A DNA stretch of 44,167 bases from RUG11783 sp964599695. GTDB lineage: Bacteria > Bacillota > Clostridia > Oscillospirales > Ruminococcaceae. The notes under the pieces are model-generated. The model did not search any database. It saw only the letters and a list, made by a program, of their open reading frames with translations, and was not told where the DNA came from. Shown piece after piece: positions 9,401 through 18,038 of this stretch; the stretch's first letter is position 1; every line of letters begins with the position of its first letter. Position numbers and translations under genes: made by a program. The DNA lies in assembly GCA_964599695.1 (NCBI GenBank), contig CAZRGP010000020.1, forward strand, positions 1 to 44,167. Direction: 5' to 3'.

Positions 9401-9742
9401 ATGAAAGTCATTGATGTGTATGAACAGTATTTTGAAGCGGAATGTGTGTGGAACACGGTTCCCCGGCACGCAGCGGCCGTAAAGCTTACCGCTACATCCG
9501 ACGACGGCATGATCTCATATGAAGTGAGCATCAGTTTCTTTCCCCACAATGATGCGGAAGATTTTGGTATCTCATATGATGCCTACTTCTCTAAAGTCTT
9601 GTGCAACGAAAAGGGCAGGCGCTCAAAGAAGAAGGATTCACTCTATCTTTCTCTTGTCAATAAAATAGCAGACGAACTGGCAAATTCTGTCGAAGGCAAG
9701 ATATTCTGGGATAAGCCGCTGATCCCGGCAAGATATGCGTAA
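9401..9742 (+). CDS. Small conserved-looking protein of unknown function
   Basis: I do not recognise this 113-residue protein. It is predicted soluble, with an N-terminal beta-rich part (VKLTATSDDGMISYEVSISF) and a basic stretch GRRSKKKD followed by a C-terminal helix. Its coding status is supported by an AGAGG site six bases before the ATG, close spacing to both neighbours, and lack of overlap with any better candidate. It probably belongs to the transcript GNAT - this gene - methionine-sulfoxide reductase. No function can be proposed. Confidence 0.7.
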   Translation: MKVIDVYEQYFEAECVWNTVPRHAAAVKLTATSDDGMISYEVSISFFPHNDAEDFGISYDAYFSKVLCNEKGRRSKKKDSLYLSLVNKIADELANSVEGKIFWDKPLIPARYA

Positions 9743-9757
9743 CAGGAGGAACTCCCA

Positions 9758-10222
9758 ATGGAAAATGTTGATTATGATCTTCTCACAGCTCAATTGCGCG
9801 GGCTGATAGGACAAGATCCTTATTTTGTGCCTGCGCTGTCCAATGCTTCCGCTCTTCTTTGGGAAACATTGGAAGATATCAACTGGGCAGGTTTTTATAT
9901 CGTCCGGGACGGTCAGCTGGTGTTGGGACCGTTCCAAGGAAAAGTAGCCTGTATTCACATTCAAAAGGGGAAAGGCGTATGCGGCACTGCCTGGGAGACA
10001 GATACCGTTCAGCTCGTCCCCAATGTGCATGATTTTCCTGGCCACATCGCCTGTGACAGCGCTTCCAACTCTGAAATCGTAGTGACGATTCACAACAAGG
10101 GGGAAGTTATTGCCGTCCTGGATATCGACAGTCCATGTTTTAACCGCTTTGCAGAAGAGGATCGTGATGGACTTTCGCGCACAGCTGCTCTTCTATCCGA
10201 GAAAGTAGACTGGTCTTTCTAA
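9758..10222 (+). CDS. msrC: Free methionine-(R)-sulfoxide reductase (GAF domain)
   Basis: This 154-residue protein is a single GAF domain of the fRMsr type, which reduces free L-methionine-(R)-sulfoxide in the cytoplasm using a cysteine relay. The fingerprint is complete: NWAGFYIV near residue 42, Cys65 in VACIHI, Cys75 in GKGVCGTAW, and Cys99 in HDFPGHIACDSASNSEIVV, followed by VLDIDSP. These three cysteines match the catalytic and resolving cysteines of the family. An AGGAGG site lies upstream of ATG 9758. The length is normal for the family. The role is probably oxidative-damage repair in an organism that is likely anaerobic. Confidence 0.93.
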   Translation: MENVDYDLLTAQLRGLIGQDPYFVPALSNASALLWETLEDINWAGFYIVRDGQLVLGPFQGKVACIHIQKGKGVCGTAWETDTVQLVPNVHDFPGHIACDSASNSEIVVTIHNKGEVIAVLDIDSPCFNRFAEEDRDGLSRTAALLSEKVDWSF

Positions 10223-10255
10223 CTATCAATATCATAAACAGGAGTAACACTCATT

Positions 10256-11209
10256 ATGGACAAAATAGCCGTTCTGATTCCTTGCTATAACGAGGCTCTC
10301 ACTATCAGAAAGGTCATCCGGGACTTCCGAGCAGCCCTCCCGGAAGCGCAGATCTACGTATATGATAATAACAGCACAGACGATACATATGAGATTGCAA
10401 AAGCGGAAGGCGTTGTTGTGCGCCGCGAGCCGAAACAGGGAAAAGGAAACGTCATGCGGACTATGTTCCGCGAGATCGACGCTCACTGCTATCTTCTCGT
10501 AGACGGTGACGATACATATCCCAGTGAATCCGCCAATGCGCTTTGTGACGAAGTGCTTCTCAACAAGTGCGACATGGCCGTTGGCGACCGTCTATCCAGC
10601 ACCTACTTTACGGAAAACAAAAGACCTTTTCACAACTTTGGGAATGTTCTTGTGCGTTTTCTCGTCAATCTTCTTTTCAAGGGCGAGATCGTCGACATCA
10701 TGACAGGATACCGTGCTCTCAGTTACAACTTTGTGAAAAGCTTTCCCCTGATATCCGGTGGCTTCGAGATCGAAACGGAAATGACCATCCACGCACTGGA
10801 CAAAAACCTCAATACCGCTAATATCCCGGTGACCTACCGCGACCGCCCTGAGGGGAGCACTTCCAAACTCAACACCTTCTCTGACGGGATGAAAGTCATT
10901 CGGATGATCGTCAAACTGTTCAGAGACTATAAACCATTGTATTTCTGGGGTCTGGTCGCTCTTGTGTTGGTCGTTCTAGCGCTCGCTCTCATTCTCCCAA
11001 TCATCGGAGAGTTCAGACGGACAGGCGTTGTTGAGCGGTTCCCCACTTTGTTCATGGCCGGTTTCATCGGTCTCAGCGGTCTCATCTCTTTGGGGTGTGG
11101 AATGATCCTGGACTCGATCGCCGCAAAAGAAAGACGCGAATTTGAGCACAAACTGCACCAGATCGAGTATCAAAAGAAGATGATGGAAAAGGACGGAGAG
11201 AACCTATGA
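10256..11209 (+). CDS. Membrane-anchored GT2 glycosyltransferase (CsbB/DPMS-like)
   Basis: The 317-residue protein begins with a GT-A nucleotide-sugar binding domain: VLIPCYNEALTIRKV at the N-terminus, YDNNSTDDT near residue 37, and the metal-binding LVDGDDTYP at 81-89. MTGYRALS and GFEIETEMTIHAL complete the polyprenyl-phosphate glycosyltransferase pattern. Two membrane segments follow (about 230-250 and 267-287), and a charged tail ends the protein. Such enzymes transfer a sugar to undecaprenyl phosphate at the inner face of the membrane. The gene overlaps the next by four bases (ATGA), so the two are translationally coupled. The YfhO-like protein at 747-2894 could be an outer-face partner. 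Confidence 0.88.
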   Translation: MDKIAVLIPCYNEALTIRKVIRDFRAALPEAQIYVYDNNSTDDTYEIAKAEGVVVRREPKQGKGNVMRTMFREIDAHCYLLVDGDDTYPSESANALCDEVLLNKCDMAVGDRLSSTYFTENKRPFHNFGNVLVRFLVNLLFKGEIVDIMTGYRALSYNFVKSFPLISGGFEIETEMTIHALDKNLNTANIPVTYRDRPEGSTSKLNTFSDGMKVIRMIVKLFRDYKPLYFWGLVALVLVVLALALILPIIGEFRRTGVVERFPTLFMAGFIGLSGLISLGCGMILDSIAAKERREFEHKLHQIEYQKKMMEKDGENL

Positions 11210-12903
11210 TCCCATTCTTAGTAAGAATTATTCTTGCTCTGCTGTGCCTTTACAGCACTCAGAAAGTGTTCACCCTCCATCCGATGAGCCTTTTCTCTGT
11301 CGGATGCGTTGTCGTGTCCCTTCTTCTTGAAAAGAGAGCCTCCGGAGCCTCTTCTAAAAATCGGACCGCCGGTGCCGTTATGGGCTTTGTCTTTGCCCTC
11401 TTCACTTCTCTCGCCCACTACGGAAACTTCCTGTTTTCCTCCTTCGGAGCCTCCATCTTCTATATCCTTCTTTTCTCCATTGGTATGGCTCCTTGTTTTT
11501 CGATCCTCACCATCTGTCTGTACGACACATTGGAAAAAACGGCTATTCATCAGAATAAAAGAGTAGCGGATAAAAAGATCTTTCTCTATTCTTTTGCCTT
11601 TATCTTTCTCGTATGGTGTTGCTTCTTTCTCGCATATTTTCCGGGGATCTACAGTCCGGACAGCCTGTGGCAACTGCAGCAGGCAATGGGGGACTCGCCC
11701 TTGTCCAATCACCATCCCGTAATCCACACACTCCTGATGAGACTGGTTTTGAACATAGGGAACTTGTTGTTTGGCGGAAATCTGATTGCTTCAACCGCCT
11801 TACTGTCCGTCCTTCAGATGCTGTTCCTGGCTCTCTGCATAGGCTACAGCATCATGACTTCCTGGCATATCGGATGCTCCTTTGGCTTATGCGCCGCGTC
11901 CGCCCTGTTCTTTGCACTTGTTCCCTTCAACATCATGTTCAGCTTCACGCATCTAAAGGATTCCTGGTTTGCCGGTTTCTTTCTCGTTTCCTGTTCCTTA
12001 ATGGTGACGTTTTCCTCGGGAGGACCTTTGAGCACAAAGGACCTGTGCCTGTTCGCACTCTCCGTCATTGGTTCCGGTCTGTTCCGGTCCAACGGACTCT
12101 ATGCCCTCCTCCTGATTTTGCCATTTCTTCTTGCTAACAGGAAAACAAATAAAAAAGTCGTGGCTGTCTTTGCGATATGCCTTATTCTATGTTTCATCAT
12201 CACCGGCCGTGTTTATTCCGTCTTAGGAGTTACCGCGGTCGATCCGGTGGAATATCTGTCCATTCCTCTGCAGCAGATATCCCGCGTAATCGTGGACGGA
12301 GGTAAGATATCCGAATCGGATTACGCCTTACTCTCTCAGGTGATCAACCCTTCTCTCATCCCATCTACCTATTACGCGAGGATCTCCGACAACATCAAGA
12401 ATCTGATCCGTACTTCCGGCAATCAGCAATTCATTGCCGATCACAAAGCGGAATTCCTGTCTCTGTGGCTCCGGTTGCTGAAGGATAACCCATCGTCCTA
12501 TATCAATGCGTATGTGGATCAGACCCTTGGTTTCTGGTATCCGGAGCAGACCGGGATCCCCTTTGTCATCTCTACGGATCCCAATCCATATGGTGTCACT
12601 TCATCCGGAATCCTTCCTGCTACTTTGTCCAACGCGCTTCGTTCCTGGACATACAGCAATAACCAGCAGTCTTTTCTTGGGATCTTCTACAGCTGCGGAG
12701 GATATGTATGGCTCTTCCTGTTGCTGTTCGCTTATTCCCTTACAAAGAAGGGCTCTGCCATTGTGTTCCTGCCCTCCTTCTTCCTCTGGGGCACGCTTCT
12801 TCTCACGACACCTGTTTATGGGGATATCCGCTATCTCTATGCAGTCGTTGCCTGTCTGCCCCTCCTTTTCTCATTTGTACTTGTGCCTCGGAAAATGGAC
12901 TGA
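11206..12903 (+). CDS. DUF6020-like polytopic membrane protein
   Basis: This 565-residue protein has about 12-13 hydrophobic segments. The segment after residue 140 contains YFPGIYSPDSLWQLQQAMG, followed by SNHHPVIHTLL, which I associate with the DUF6020 family of putative GT-C-like membrane glycosyltransferases; the acidic residue in the first extracytoplasmic loop would be the catalytic candidate. An extracytoplasmic region lies at about 345-470. The start codon overlaps the GT2 gene stop, which suggests that the GT2 enzyme makes the lipid-linked sugar that this protein might use. That is inference; substrate and acceptor are unknown. Confidence 0.75.
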   Translation: MIPFLVRIILALLCLYSTQKVFTLHPMSLFSVGCVVVSLLLEKRASGASSKNRTAGAVMGFVFALFTSLAHYGNFLFSSFGASIFYILLFSIGMAPCFSILTICLYDTLEKTAIHQNKRVADKKIFLYSFAFIFLVWCCFFLAYFPGIYSPDSLWQLQQAMGDSPLSNHHPVIHTLLMRLVLNIGNLLFGGNLIASTALLSVLQMLFLALCIGYSIMTSWHIGCSFGLCAASALFFALVPFNIMFSFTHLKDSWFAGFFLVSCSLMVTFSSGGPLSTKDLCLFALSVIGSGLFRSNGLYALLLILPFLLANRKTNKKVVAVFAICLILCFIITGRVYSVLGVTAVDPVEYLSIPLQQISRVIVDGGKISESDYALLSQVINPSLIPSTYYARISDNIKNLIRTSGNQQFIADHKAEFLSLWLRLLKDNPSSYINAYVDQTLGFWYPEQTGIPFVISTDPNPYGVTSSGILPATLSNALRSWTYSNNQQSFLGIFYSCGGYVWLFLLLFAYSLTKKGSAIVFLPSFFLWGTLLLTTPVYGDIRYLYAVVACLPLLFSFVLVPRKMD

Positions 12904-12979
12904 CTTTTTGAGTGGCTCCCAAATCCTGTGAGGCTTTATCAAACGATTCCCGTGTGAATGGAAATCTGTATAACCACAT

Positions 12980-13015
12980 AACAACTCCCCGCTCTCGTCT
13001 GAGCGGGGAGTTGTT
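12980..13015. terminator. Strong bidirectional terminator between converging genes
   Basis: AACAACTCCCCGCTC (12980-12994) and GAGCGGGGAGTTGTT (13001-13015) pair perfectly over 15 bases with a TCGTCT loop. T-rich sequence follows on both strands. It separates the plus-strand DUF6020-like gene (ends 12903) from the minus-strand ABC exporter (ends 13030). Confidence 0.9.
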
Positions 13016-13029
13016 CATTTCCTGATGGT

Positions 13030-14877
13030 TTATTCTTCTTTTTGTTTGTGCTGCTCGTCCTCTATGATCTTGCGGAACTGAGTCTCATACAGATCTCTGT
13101 ATGTTCCATTCATCTCGAGCAGTTCTTCGTGCGTTCCCTGTTCTTTTATTACTCCTCCGTCAACTACCAGGATCCGGTCCGCCTTGAGGATCGTGGAAAG
13201 CCGGTGAGCGATTACGATACTGGTGCGCCCTTGCATCAGGGTCTCAAGCGCATCCTGGATCGCATTCTCCGAGATGCTGTCCAAAGCGGAAGTCGCCTCG
13301 TCCAGGATCAGGATCTTGGGATCCTTCAGAATAACTCGGGCGATGGAGATCCTCTGCTTCTCACCTCCGGAGAGTTTTAGCCCACGGTTTCCGACAACAG
13401 TATCATAACCATCCGGCTGCGCCATGATCGTATCGTGGATATTGGCGATCTTACATGCCCGCTCCAGTTCTTCCTGCGTAGCGTCATCTTTTGCATAAAG
13501 GAGATTCTCCCGAATCGTTCCGTTAAACAGGTAGGTCTCCTGAGTAACGACTCCGATAGATTCCCGAAGGTAGGTGAGATCGATCTTTCTTACATCATAT
13601 CCTCCGATGGATACGCTGCCTCCGTTCACGTCATACAATCTGGGTATCAAGTTTACGACAGTGGATTTTCCGGAGCCAGACGGACCGACGATGGCGTACA
13701 TCGCGCCGCCAGGGACCGTAAAGTTGATGTCAGTGAGGAGGGGCTTGTCCGGCGTATAACTGAAACTGACATGGTCATATACGATATCGGTCTTGAACAT
13801 GTTCGGCCTTCTGCCGTTGGGCGGGTTGACGATCGTTGCTTCCTTGTCAAAGTAATCGAAGATACGGGTAAAGAGGGCGAGAGAACGGGTGAAATCCACC
13901 TGAATGTTCAGCAGGGATTCCACCGGCCTGTACAGGCGGTTGATCAGCGCTACCGTTGCGGTGATGACACCGACGCTGAGGGTGGGGTCGAGGTTATTGA
14001 TGATAAGGTATCCGCCCGCGAAGTAGATCAGAAGAGGTCCGATCTGAGTAAACATCCCCATAACGACCCGGAACCATTTGCCGCTGCGCTGCTCCTTTAA
14101 AGACAGCTGCGTAACCTCTTCATTCAGATCGACGAAACGGTCGTACTCTTTCTTCTCCCTTGTAAAGATCTTGACCAGCATGGATCCGCTGACGCTCAGC
14201 GTCTCATTGATCATCTGGTTCATCTCATCCTGCTTGGCCTGGCTTTCGGTAAGGAGCTGCCACCGCGTCTTTCCTACGGCCTTTGTGGGCAGCACAAGAA
14301 GGGGAATGACCACGATCCCCACCAGTGCCAGCTGCCAGCTCATGGAAAACAGTGCTACAAGAGTGGTAACTACTGTCGCCACATTGCTCACGATACTGGA
14401 AAGCGTTCCGGAGATCACTGAACTGACACCGCTGATATCGGTGTTCATTCTCGTAATAATGTCTCCCTGCTTCTCAGAGGTGAAAAACGAGTGGGGCATG
14501 GACTGCAGATGCTTGTACATCTGATTCTTCATGTCGAAGATGATCCTCTGGGATATCCATGCGTTGATATAACTCTCCAGCACACCGATCACCTGAGACG
14601 CTGCAAGCGTAACGAAAGCGAGGATCAGCAGACGGATGAGCAGAGCCAGGTCCTTTCCCACCAAAGCCTGGTCGACGATGCGGCCCGTGATAATGGAGGG
14701 AAGCAGTCCCACGACAGAGGACAACAGAATGGCCACAAAGACCAGAACAAATTGAAACCAGTACGGCTTCAAATAGGAAAGGATTCGAAAGATCAGCTCT
14801 TTTGTGACCTTCGGCATCTCTTTTTTCTCTTCTTCAGTCAGAAATCCTCTCGGACCGAAGGAACGGGGACCGGGCAT
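13030..14877 (-). CDS. ABC exporter, fused permease and ATPase (MsbA/multidrug type)
   Basis: The 615-residue half-transporter has six membrane segments in residues 35-340 and a nucleotide-binding domain from about 363. All ATPase motifs are intact: Walker A GPSGSGKST (398-406), Q-loop around VVTQETYLF, signature LSGGEKQR (502-509), Walker B ILILDE (522-527) and the H-loop histidine in AHR (558). It should act as a homodimer, or with a partner not in the window, exporting lipids, drugs or peptides; the substrate cannot be told. The N-terminus has an unusual Pro/Gly/Arg-rich stretch (PGPRSFGPRG). The start at ATG 14877 has AAAGGAG seven bases upstream. It forms its own transcription unit between two terminators. 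Confidence 0.92.
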   Translation of the reverse strand: MPGPRSFGPRGFLTEEEKKEMPKVTKELIFRILSYLKPYWFQFVLVFVAILLSSVVGLLPSIITGRIVDQALVGKDLALLIRLLILAFVTLAASQVIGVLESYINAWISQRIIFDMKNQMYKHLQSMPHSFFTSEKQGDIITRMNTDISGVSSVISGTLSSIVSNVATVVTTLVALFSMSWQLALVGIVVIPLLVLPTKAVGKTRWQLLTESQAKQDEMNQMINETLSVSGSMLVKIFTREKKEYDRFVDLNEEVTQLSLKEQRSGKWFRVVMGMFTQIGPLLIYFAGGYLIINNLDPTLSVGVITATVALINRLYRPVESLLNIQVDFTRSLALFTRIFDYFDKEATIVNPPNGRRPNMFKTDIVYDHVSFSYTPDKPLLTDINFTVPGGAMYAIVGPSGSGKSTVVNLIPRLYDVNGGSVSIGGYDVRKIDLTYLRESIGVVTQETYLFNGTIRENLLYAKDDATQEELERACKIANIHDTIMAQPDGYDTVVGNRGLKLSGGEKQRISIARVILKDPKILILDEATSALDSISENAIQDALETLMQGRTSIVIAHRLSTILKADRILVVDGGVIKEQGTHEELLEMNGTYRDLYETQFRKIIEDEQHKQKEE

Positions 14878-14963
14878 ACAAATACTCCTTTAGCAGTTAA
14901 AATGAATAAGTTTTAAATTACTGTTTATAATCATACTTCCTCATCTGAAAAAAACCAAGATTT

Positions 14964-14997
14964 TCCAAAAGAAAAGAACCTGCCATCGGACAGGTTC
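14964..14997 (-). terminator. Rho-independent terminator after mscL
   Basis: On the minus strand GAACCTG (14991-14997) pairs with CAGGTTC (14976-14982) and is followed by TTTTCTTTTGG. It lies 23 bases past the mscL stop codon. Confidence 0.85.
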
Positions 14998-15019
14998 CTG
15001 CTCATTATGCGAAATTGCC

Positions 15020-15454
15020 TTATTTCTTGACAGCTTCCAGGATCTGGCGGAGCAGTTCGACCGGCTCCTCTGCCTTTCTGGCTGCTTCTTCCTCAGCAGC
15101 TTTCTTTGCCGCTTCTTCTTCCTCGGCCTTTGCTTTTTCTGCTTCGATCTTAGCCGCATTGGCTTTTTCCTTAGCAGCGTTCACCGTGCGAACGATTACA
15201 AAAAGAACGAAAGCAACGATGATGAAGTTGACAATCGCCATCAGAAGCTCACCGACAGGGAAGAGACCCAGTTTCCACTCGGAAAAGTCGATGCCGCCGT
15301 TGATCGCACCGATGATCGGATTGATGAACGCTTCCACGATAGCCGTGACTACCGAGTTGAATGCGCCGCCGATGACAACGCCGACTGCCAGGTCAAGCGC
15401 GTTGCCTCTGGCAAGAAAATCTTTAAATTCAGCAAGTAAACCTTTTTTCTCCAT
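15020..15454 (-). CDS. mscL: Large-conductance mechanosensitive channel
   Basis: This 144-residue protein releases solutes during hypo-osmotic shock as a homopentamer in the cytoplasmic membrane. The N-terminal helix and first membrane segment are typical (FKDFLARGNALDLAVGVVIGGAFNSVV), as are the periplasmic loop with GGIDFS and the second segment (LLMAIVNFIIVAFVLFVIV). The cytoplasmic tail is unusually long and consists largely of Ala, Glu and Lys (about residues 95-130), then ends with the family helix LLRQILEAVKK. ATG 15454 is preferred over the GTG three codons upstream because GAGGTGG sits just before it. It starts ten bases after the L-threonine aldolase gene and is probably cotranscribed. 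Confidence 0.95.
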   Translation of the reverse strand: MEKKGLLAEFKDFLARGNALDLAVGVVIGGAFNSVVTAIVEAFINPIIGAINGGIDFSEWKLGLFPVGELLMAIVNFIIVAFVLFVIVRTVNAAKEKANAAKIEAEKAKAEEEEAAKKAAEEEAARKAEEPVELLRQILEAVKK

Positions 15455-15464
15455 AGTACCCACC

Positions 15465-16496
15465 TCACAAATTCTTTATATCTGCTACAAGTCTGTCGAC
15501 ATCTTCTTCCTTTGTCGCCCAGCTCGTACAAATACGGATCAATCTGCCTCCCTCCACAGGACCATTGTCCGAGAAGGAGAAATCTTTCGACAAACGGCCA
15601 TATTGTTCTTCGGTCATAATGCAGAACTGCTGGTTCGTCGATGATTCATAATACAGCGGAATTCCTTTGCTTTTCAATGCTTTTTTGACCTTCATGGCAA
15701 GGTCATCCGCGTGTTTTCCCATTCTTTCATACAACCCGCAGGTAAAGAGCGCGCTGAACTGGACACCGAGAAGACGGCCTTTCGCCAGCATGCCTCCACG
15801 CTGTTTCATTGTCATGCGGAACCCCTCCGCGTACCTTTTGCTCGCGAAAACGACTGCTTCCCCGAACAGACATCCTACCTTGGTACCGCCGATATAGAAG
15901 ATATCGCAAAGCCTTGCCATATCGGGGAGCGTGATGTCATTGTCCTCCGCAGCCAGCGCGTAAGCCAGCCTCGCCCCGTCCACGAAAAGAGGCACCCCGT
16001 GATCGCGGCATACTTTTGAGATCGCTTCCAGTTCCCCCTTGTGATACATGGTGCCGTATTCCGTAGGCTGGGAGAGATATACGATGCCTGGCTTGACCAC
16101 ATGTTCGATAGTGGTGGATTCCTCATACTCACGCAGACAATCCTCAATCTGCTCTGCCGTGATCTTTCCGTCCTTCTCCGGAAGAGCGAGGATCTTGTGC
16201 CCCGTTGCCTCCACAGCACCGGTCTCGTGAACGTGGATGTGCCCCGTGGAAGCCGATACAGCGCCTTCAAACGGACGCAGGATAGACGCAATCACCATCA
16301 GGTTCGCCTGAGTCCCTCCCACAACAAAATGGACCTCCGCATCCGGTGCGTCACACGCCACCCGGATCAATCCGCTTGCCTTGTCACACCAGGGATCGCA
16401 GCCGTACCCAGGCGTCTGCTCAAAATTGGTGTTCTGGAGCAGCTCCATTACCTGAGGATGCGCTCCTTCCCCGTAATCGCATTCAAAACGAATCAT
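15465..16496 (-). CDS. ltaE: Low-specificity L-threonine aldolase
   Basis: The 343-residue protein is a PLP-dependent fold-type I lyase that cleaves L-threonine or allo-threonine into glycine and acetaldehyde. It shows the family N-terminus (FECDYGEGAHP), the glycine-rich GGTQANLMV at 60-68, the PLP-contacting Asp173 in FVDGARLAYA, and the Schiff-base Lys206 in IGGTKVG. The reading frame extends upstream, but homology to the family N-terminus fixes the start at ATG 16496. The only purine-rich site, AAAAGGA, abuts the start codon, which is an odd spacing. A well-placed promoter lies at 16531-16559. The gene is upstream of mscL in one unit and divergent from pepT. Confidence 0.9.
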   Translation of the reverse strand: MIRFECDYGEGAHPQVMELLQNTNFEQTPGYGCDPWCDKASGLIRVACDAPDAEVHFVVGGTQANLMVIASILRPFEGAVSASTGHIHVHETGAVEATGHKILALPEKDGKITAEQIEDCLREYEESTTIEHVVKPGIVYLSQPTEYGTMYHKGELEAISKVCRDHGVPLFVDGARLAYALAAEDNDITLPDMARLCDIFYIGGTKVGCLFGEAVVFASKRYAEGFRMTMKQRGGMLAKGRLLGVQFSALFTCGLYERMGKHADDLAMKVKKALKSKGIPLYYESSTNQQFCIMTEEQYGRLSKDFSFSDNGPVEGGRLIRICTSWATKEEDVDRLVADIKNL

Positions 16497-16530
16497 TCCT
16501 TTTATATAGTCCCTTCTTTTTCTGCTTTTT

Positions 16531-16559
16531 ATTCTACTCTGCCTACCTTTTCCAGACAA
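16531..16559 (-). promoter_or_regulatory. Promoter of the ltaE-mscL unit
   Basis: On the minus strand TTGTCT (16554-16559) and TAGAAT (16531-16536) are separated by exactly 17 bases. The -10 box is about 35 bases upstream of the ltaE start. Confidence 0.65.
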
Positions 16560-16569
16560 GAGAGTCCCC

Positions 16570-16598
16570 TTGTCCCGACGCCTCCCGGATGCTATGAT
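16570..16598 (+). promoter_or_regulatory. Promoter of pepT
   Basis: TTGTCC (16570-16575) and TATGAT (16593-16598) have a 17-base spacer. The start codon of pepT is 36 bases after the -10 box. The -35 boxes of this and of the divergent ltaE promoter are only ten bases apart, so the two promoters lie back to back. Confidence 0.65.
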
Positions 16599-16634
16599 TG
16601 ACGGGATAGAAAACAAAACGAGAGGTTAATATCT

Positions 16635-17861
16635 ATGACAAAAACGACCGAGCGCTTTCTGCGCTATGTAAAAGTGGACACCATGAGCGAGGAGGGACAT
16701 GAGACCACTCCTTCTACCGCAAAACAGTATGACCTTGCCCGCCTCCTGACGGAAGAACTGAAGGAGATCGGCGCGTCCGATGTCTATCTGGATGAGGATC
16801 TCTGCTACGTATACGCTACGGTTCCCTCCAACACCGATAAGGACGTGGCAAAACTCGCCCTTGTCGCACACATGGATACCAGCCCTGCCGTCAGTGACAC
16901 CGATGTGAAACCGGTCATCACCGAAAATTATCAGGGTCAGGACATTGAGATGGGTACAGATGGAAGAGTGCTCTCTCCCAAGGACTATCCCTCTCTCCTG
17001 AATTATATCGGACAGACCATCATTTGCTCCGACGGTTCCACCCTTCTCGGCTCCGACGACAAATCCGGCGTAGCCATCATCATGAGTCTTGTCGAATATC
17101 TTGTAGAGCACCCCGAGTTCAAACACGGCGACATCAAAGTAGCATTCACTCCCGATGAGGAAGTGGGAATGGGTGTTTCCGGCCTGGACTATGACCGTCT
17201 GGATGCAGACTTCGGCTACACCATTGACGGCGGACAGCTGGGCGACATCAACTTTGAATGCTTCAACGCCGCAGGCGCCGCTGTACATGTCCACGGTCTG
17301 AGCATCCATCCGGGAAGCGCCAAGGGAAAAATGAAGAACGCCACCCGCATCGCCATGGAATTCGACTCCCTCCTCCCGAAAGCGGAGAGCCCGGAGTATA
17401 CGGAAGGCTATGAAGGCTTCTATCACCTGGATACCTTTACGGGAGACTGCGACGGGGCGAACATGGCATACATTCTCCGTGATCACAGCGCTGAGATCCT
17501 GGAGCACCGCAAAGAGGTCTTCCGCGCAGCTGCGGACTATCTCAACACCAAATATGGCGCCGGCACGGTTGAAGTGCAGATCCGTGACAGTTACCGCAAC
17601 ATGAGGGAAGTCATCGAGAAACATTACCATCTGATCGAGAATGCCTGCAAGGCATTTGAGACGCTCGGCGTCAAACCTCTCATCTCCCCGATCCGTGGAG
17701 GTACGGACGGAGCGACCATGTCCTTCAACGGAGTACCTTGCCCGAACCTCTCCGCAGGCGGTCATAACTGCCACGGCAGATATGAATATGTCTGCGCAGA
17801 AAGCATGGACAAGATGGTGGAAGTCCTTCTGGAGATCGTAAAGCTTTACGCCTTCATGTAA
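16635..17861 (+). CDS. pepT: Peptidase T (tripeptide aminopeptidase)
   Basis: This 408-residue cytoplasmic M20B metallopeptidase removes the N-terminal residue of tripeptides. Zinc-ligand and catalytic motifs are present: ALVAHMDTSP with His79 and Asp81, SDDKSG with Asp141-142, and FTPDEEVGMG with Glu175-176. The terminal PIRGGTDGATMSFNGVPCPNLSAGGHNCHGRYE contains the conserved RGGTDG and the last histidine region. Length is normal for PepT. ATG 16635 has AGAGG at proper distance and a promoter at 16570-16598. It is a single-gene unit closed by a strong terminator. Confidence 0.95.
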   Translation: MTKTTERFLRYVKVDTMSEEGHETTPSTAKQYDLARLLTEELKEIGASDVYLDEDLCYVYATVPSNTDKDVAKLALVAHMDTSPAVSDTDVKPVITENYQGQDIEMGTDGRVLSPKDYPSLLNYIGQTIICSDGSTLLGSDDKSGVAIIMSLVEYLVEHPEFKHGDIKVAFTPDEEVGMGVSGLDYDRLDADFGYTIDGGQLGDINFECFNAAGAAVHVHGLSIHPGSAKGKMKNATRIAMEFDSLLPKAESPEYTEGYEGFYHLDTFTGDCDGANMAYILRDHSAEILEHRKEVFRAAADYLNTKYGAGTVEVQIRDSYRNMREVIEKHYHLIENACKAFETLGVKPLISPIRGGTDGATMSFNGVPCPNLSAGGHNCHGRYEYVCAESMDKMVEVLLEIVKLYAFM

Positions 17862-17916
17862 AGCAAAACTGCTTAACGTAATGTAGTATTCCTTTACAGA
17901 TATTACGGATAGTATT

Positions 17917-17956
17917 AAAAAGAGCGGGAAAACCTGTGTTTTCCTGCTCTTTTTTG
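17917..17956 (+). terminator. Rho-independent terminator of pepT
   Basis: AAAAGAGCGGGAAAAC (from 17918) pairs with GTTTTCCTGCTCTTTT (from 17938) over nearly the whole length with a short CTGT loop and is followed by further Ts. It is likely active in both directions. Confidence 0.9.
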
Positions 17957-17998
17957 CCTCTCCGGTTCTTCTGCCCCATGCATATTCGATATCTGGTC

Positions 17999-18028
17999 TT
18001 GCTATATTTGGAACAGAAAACGTACAAT
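17999..18028 (+). promoter_or_regulatory. Promoter of the XRE regulator gene
   Basis: TTGCTA (17999-18004) and TACAAT (18023-18028) are separated by 18 bases. A predicted transcript would start around 18035, just upstream of the repeat-rich segment at 18039-18065. Confidence 0.5.
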
Positions 18029-18038
18029 AGATACAGCC

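Noticed and set aside
12904..12979. Possible small RNA or tRNA gene after the DUF6020-like gene
   Set aside because: No cloverleaf or other fold is evident; it is ordinary 3' spacer before the terminator.
16626..17774. Minus-strand open frame opposite pepT
   Set aside because: Mirrors pepT codons; the pepT motifs are complete on the other strand.
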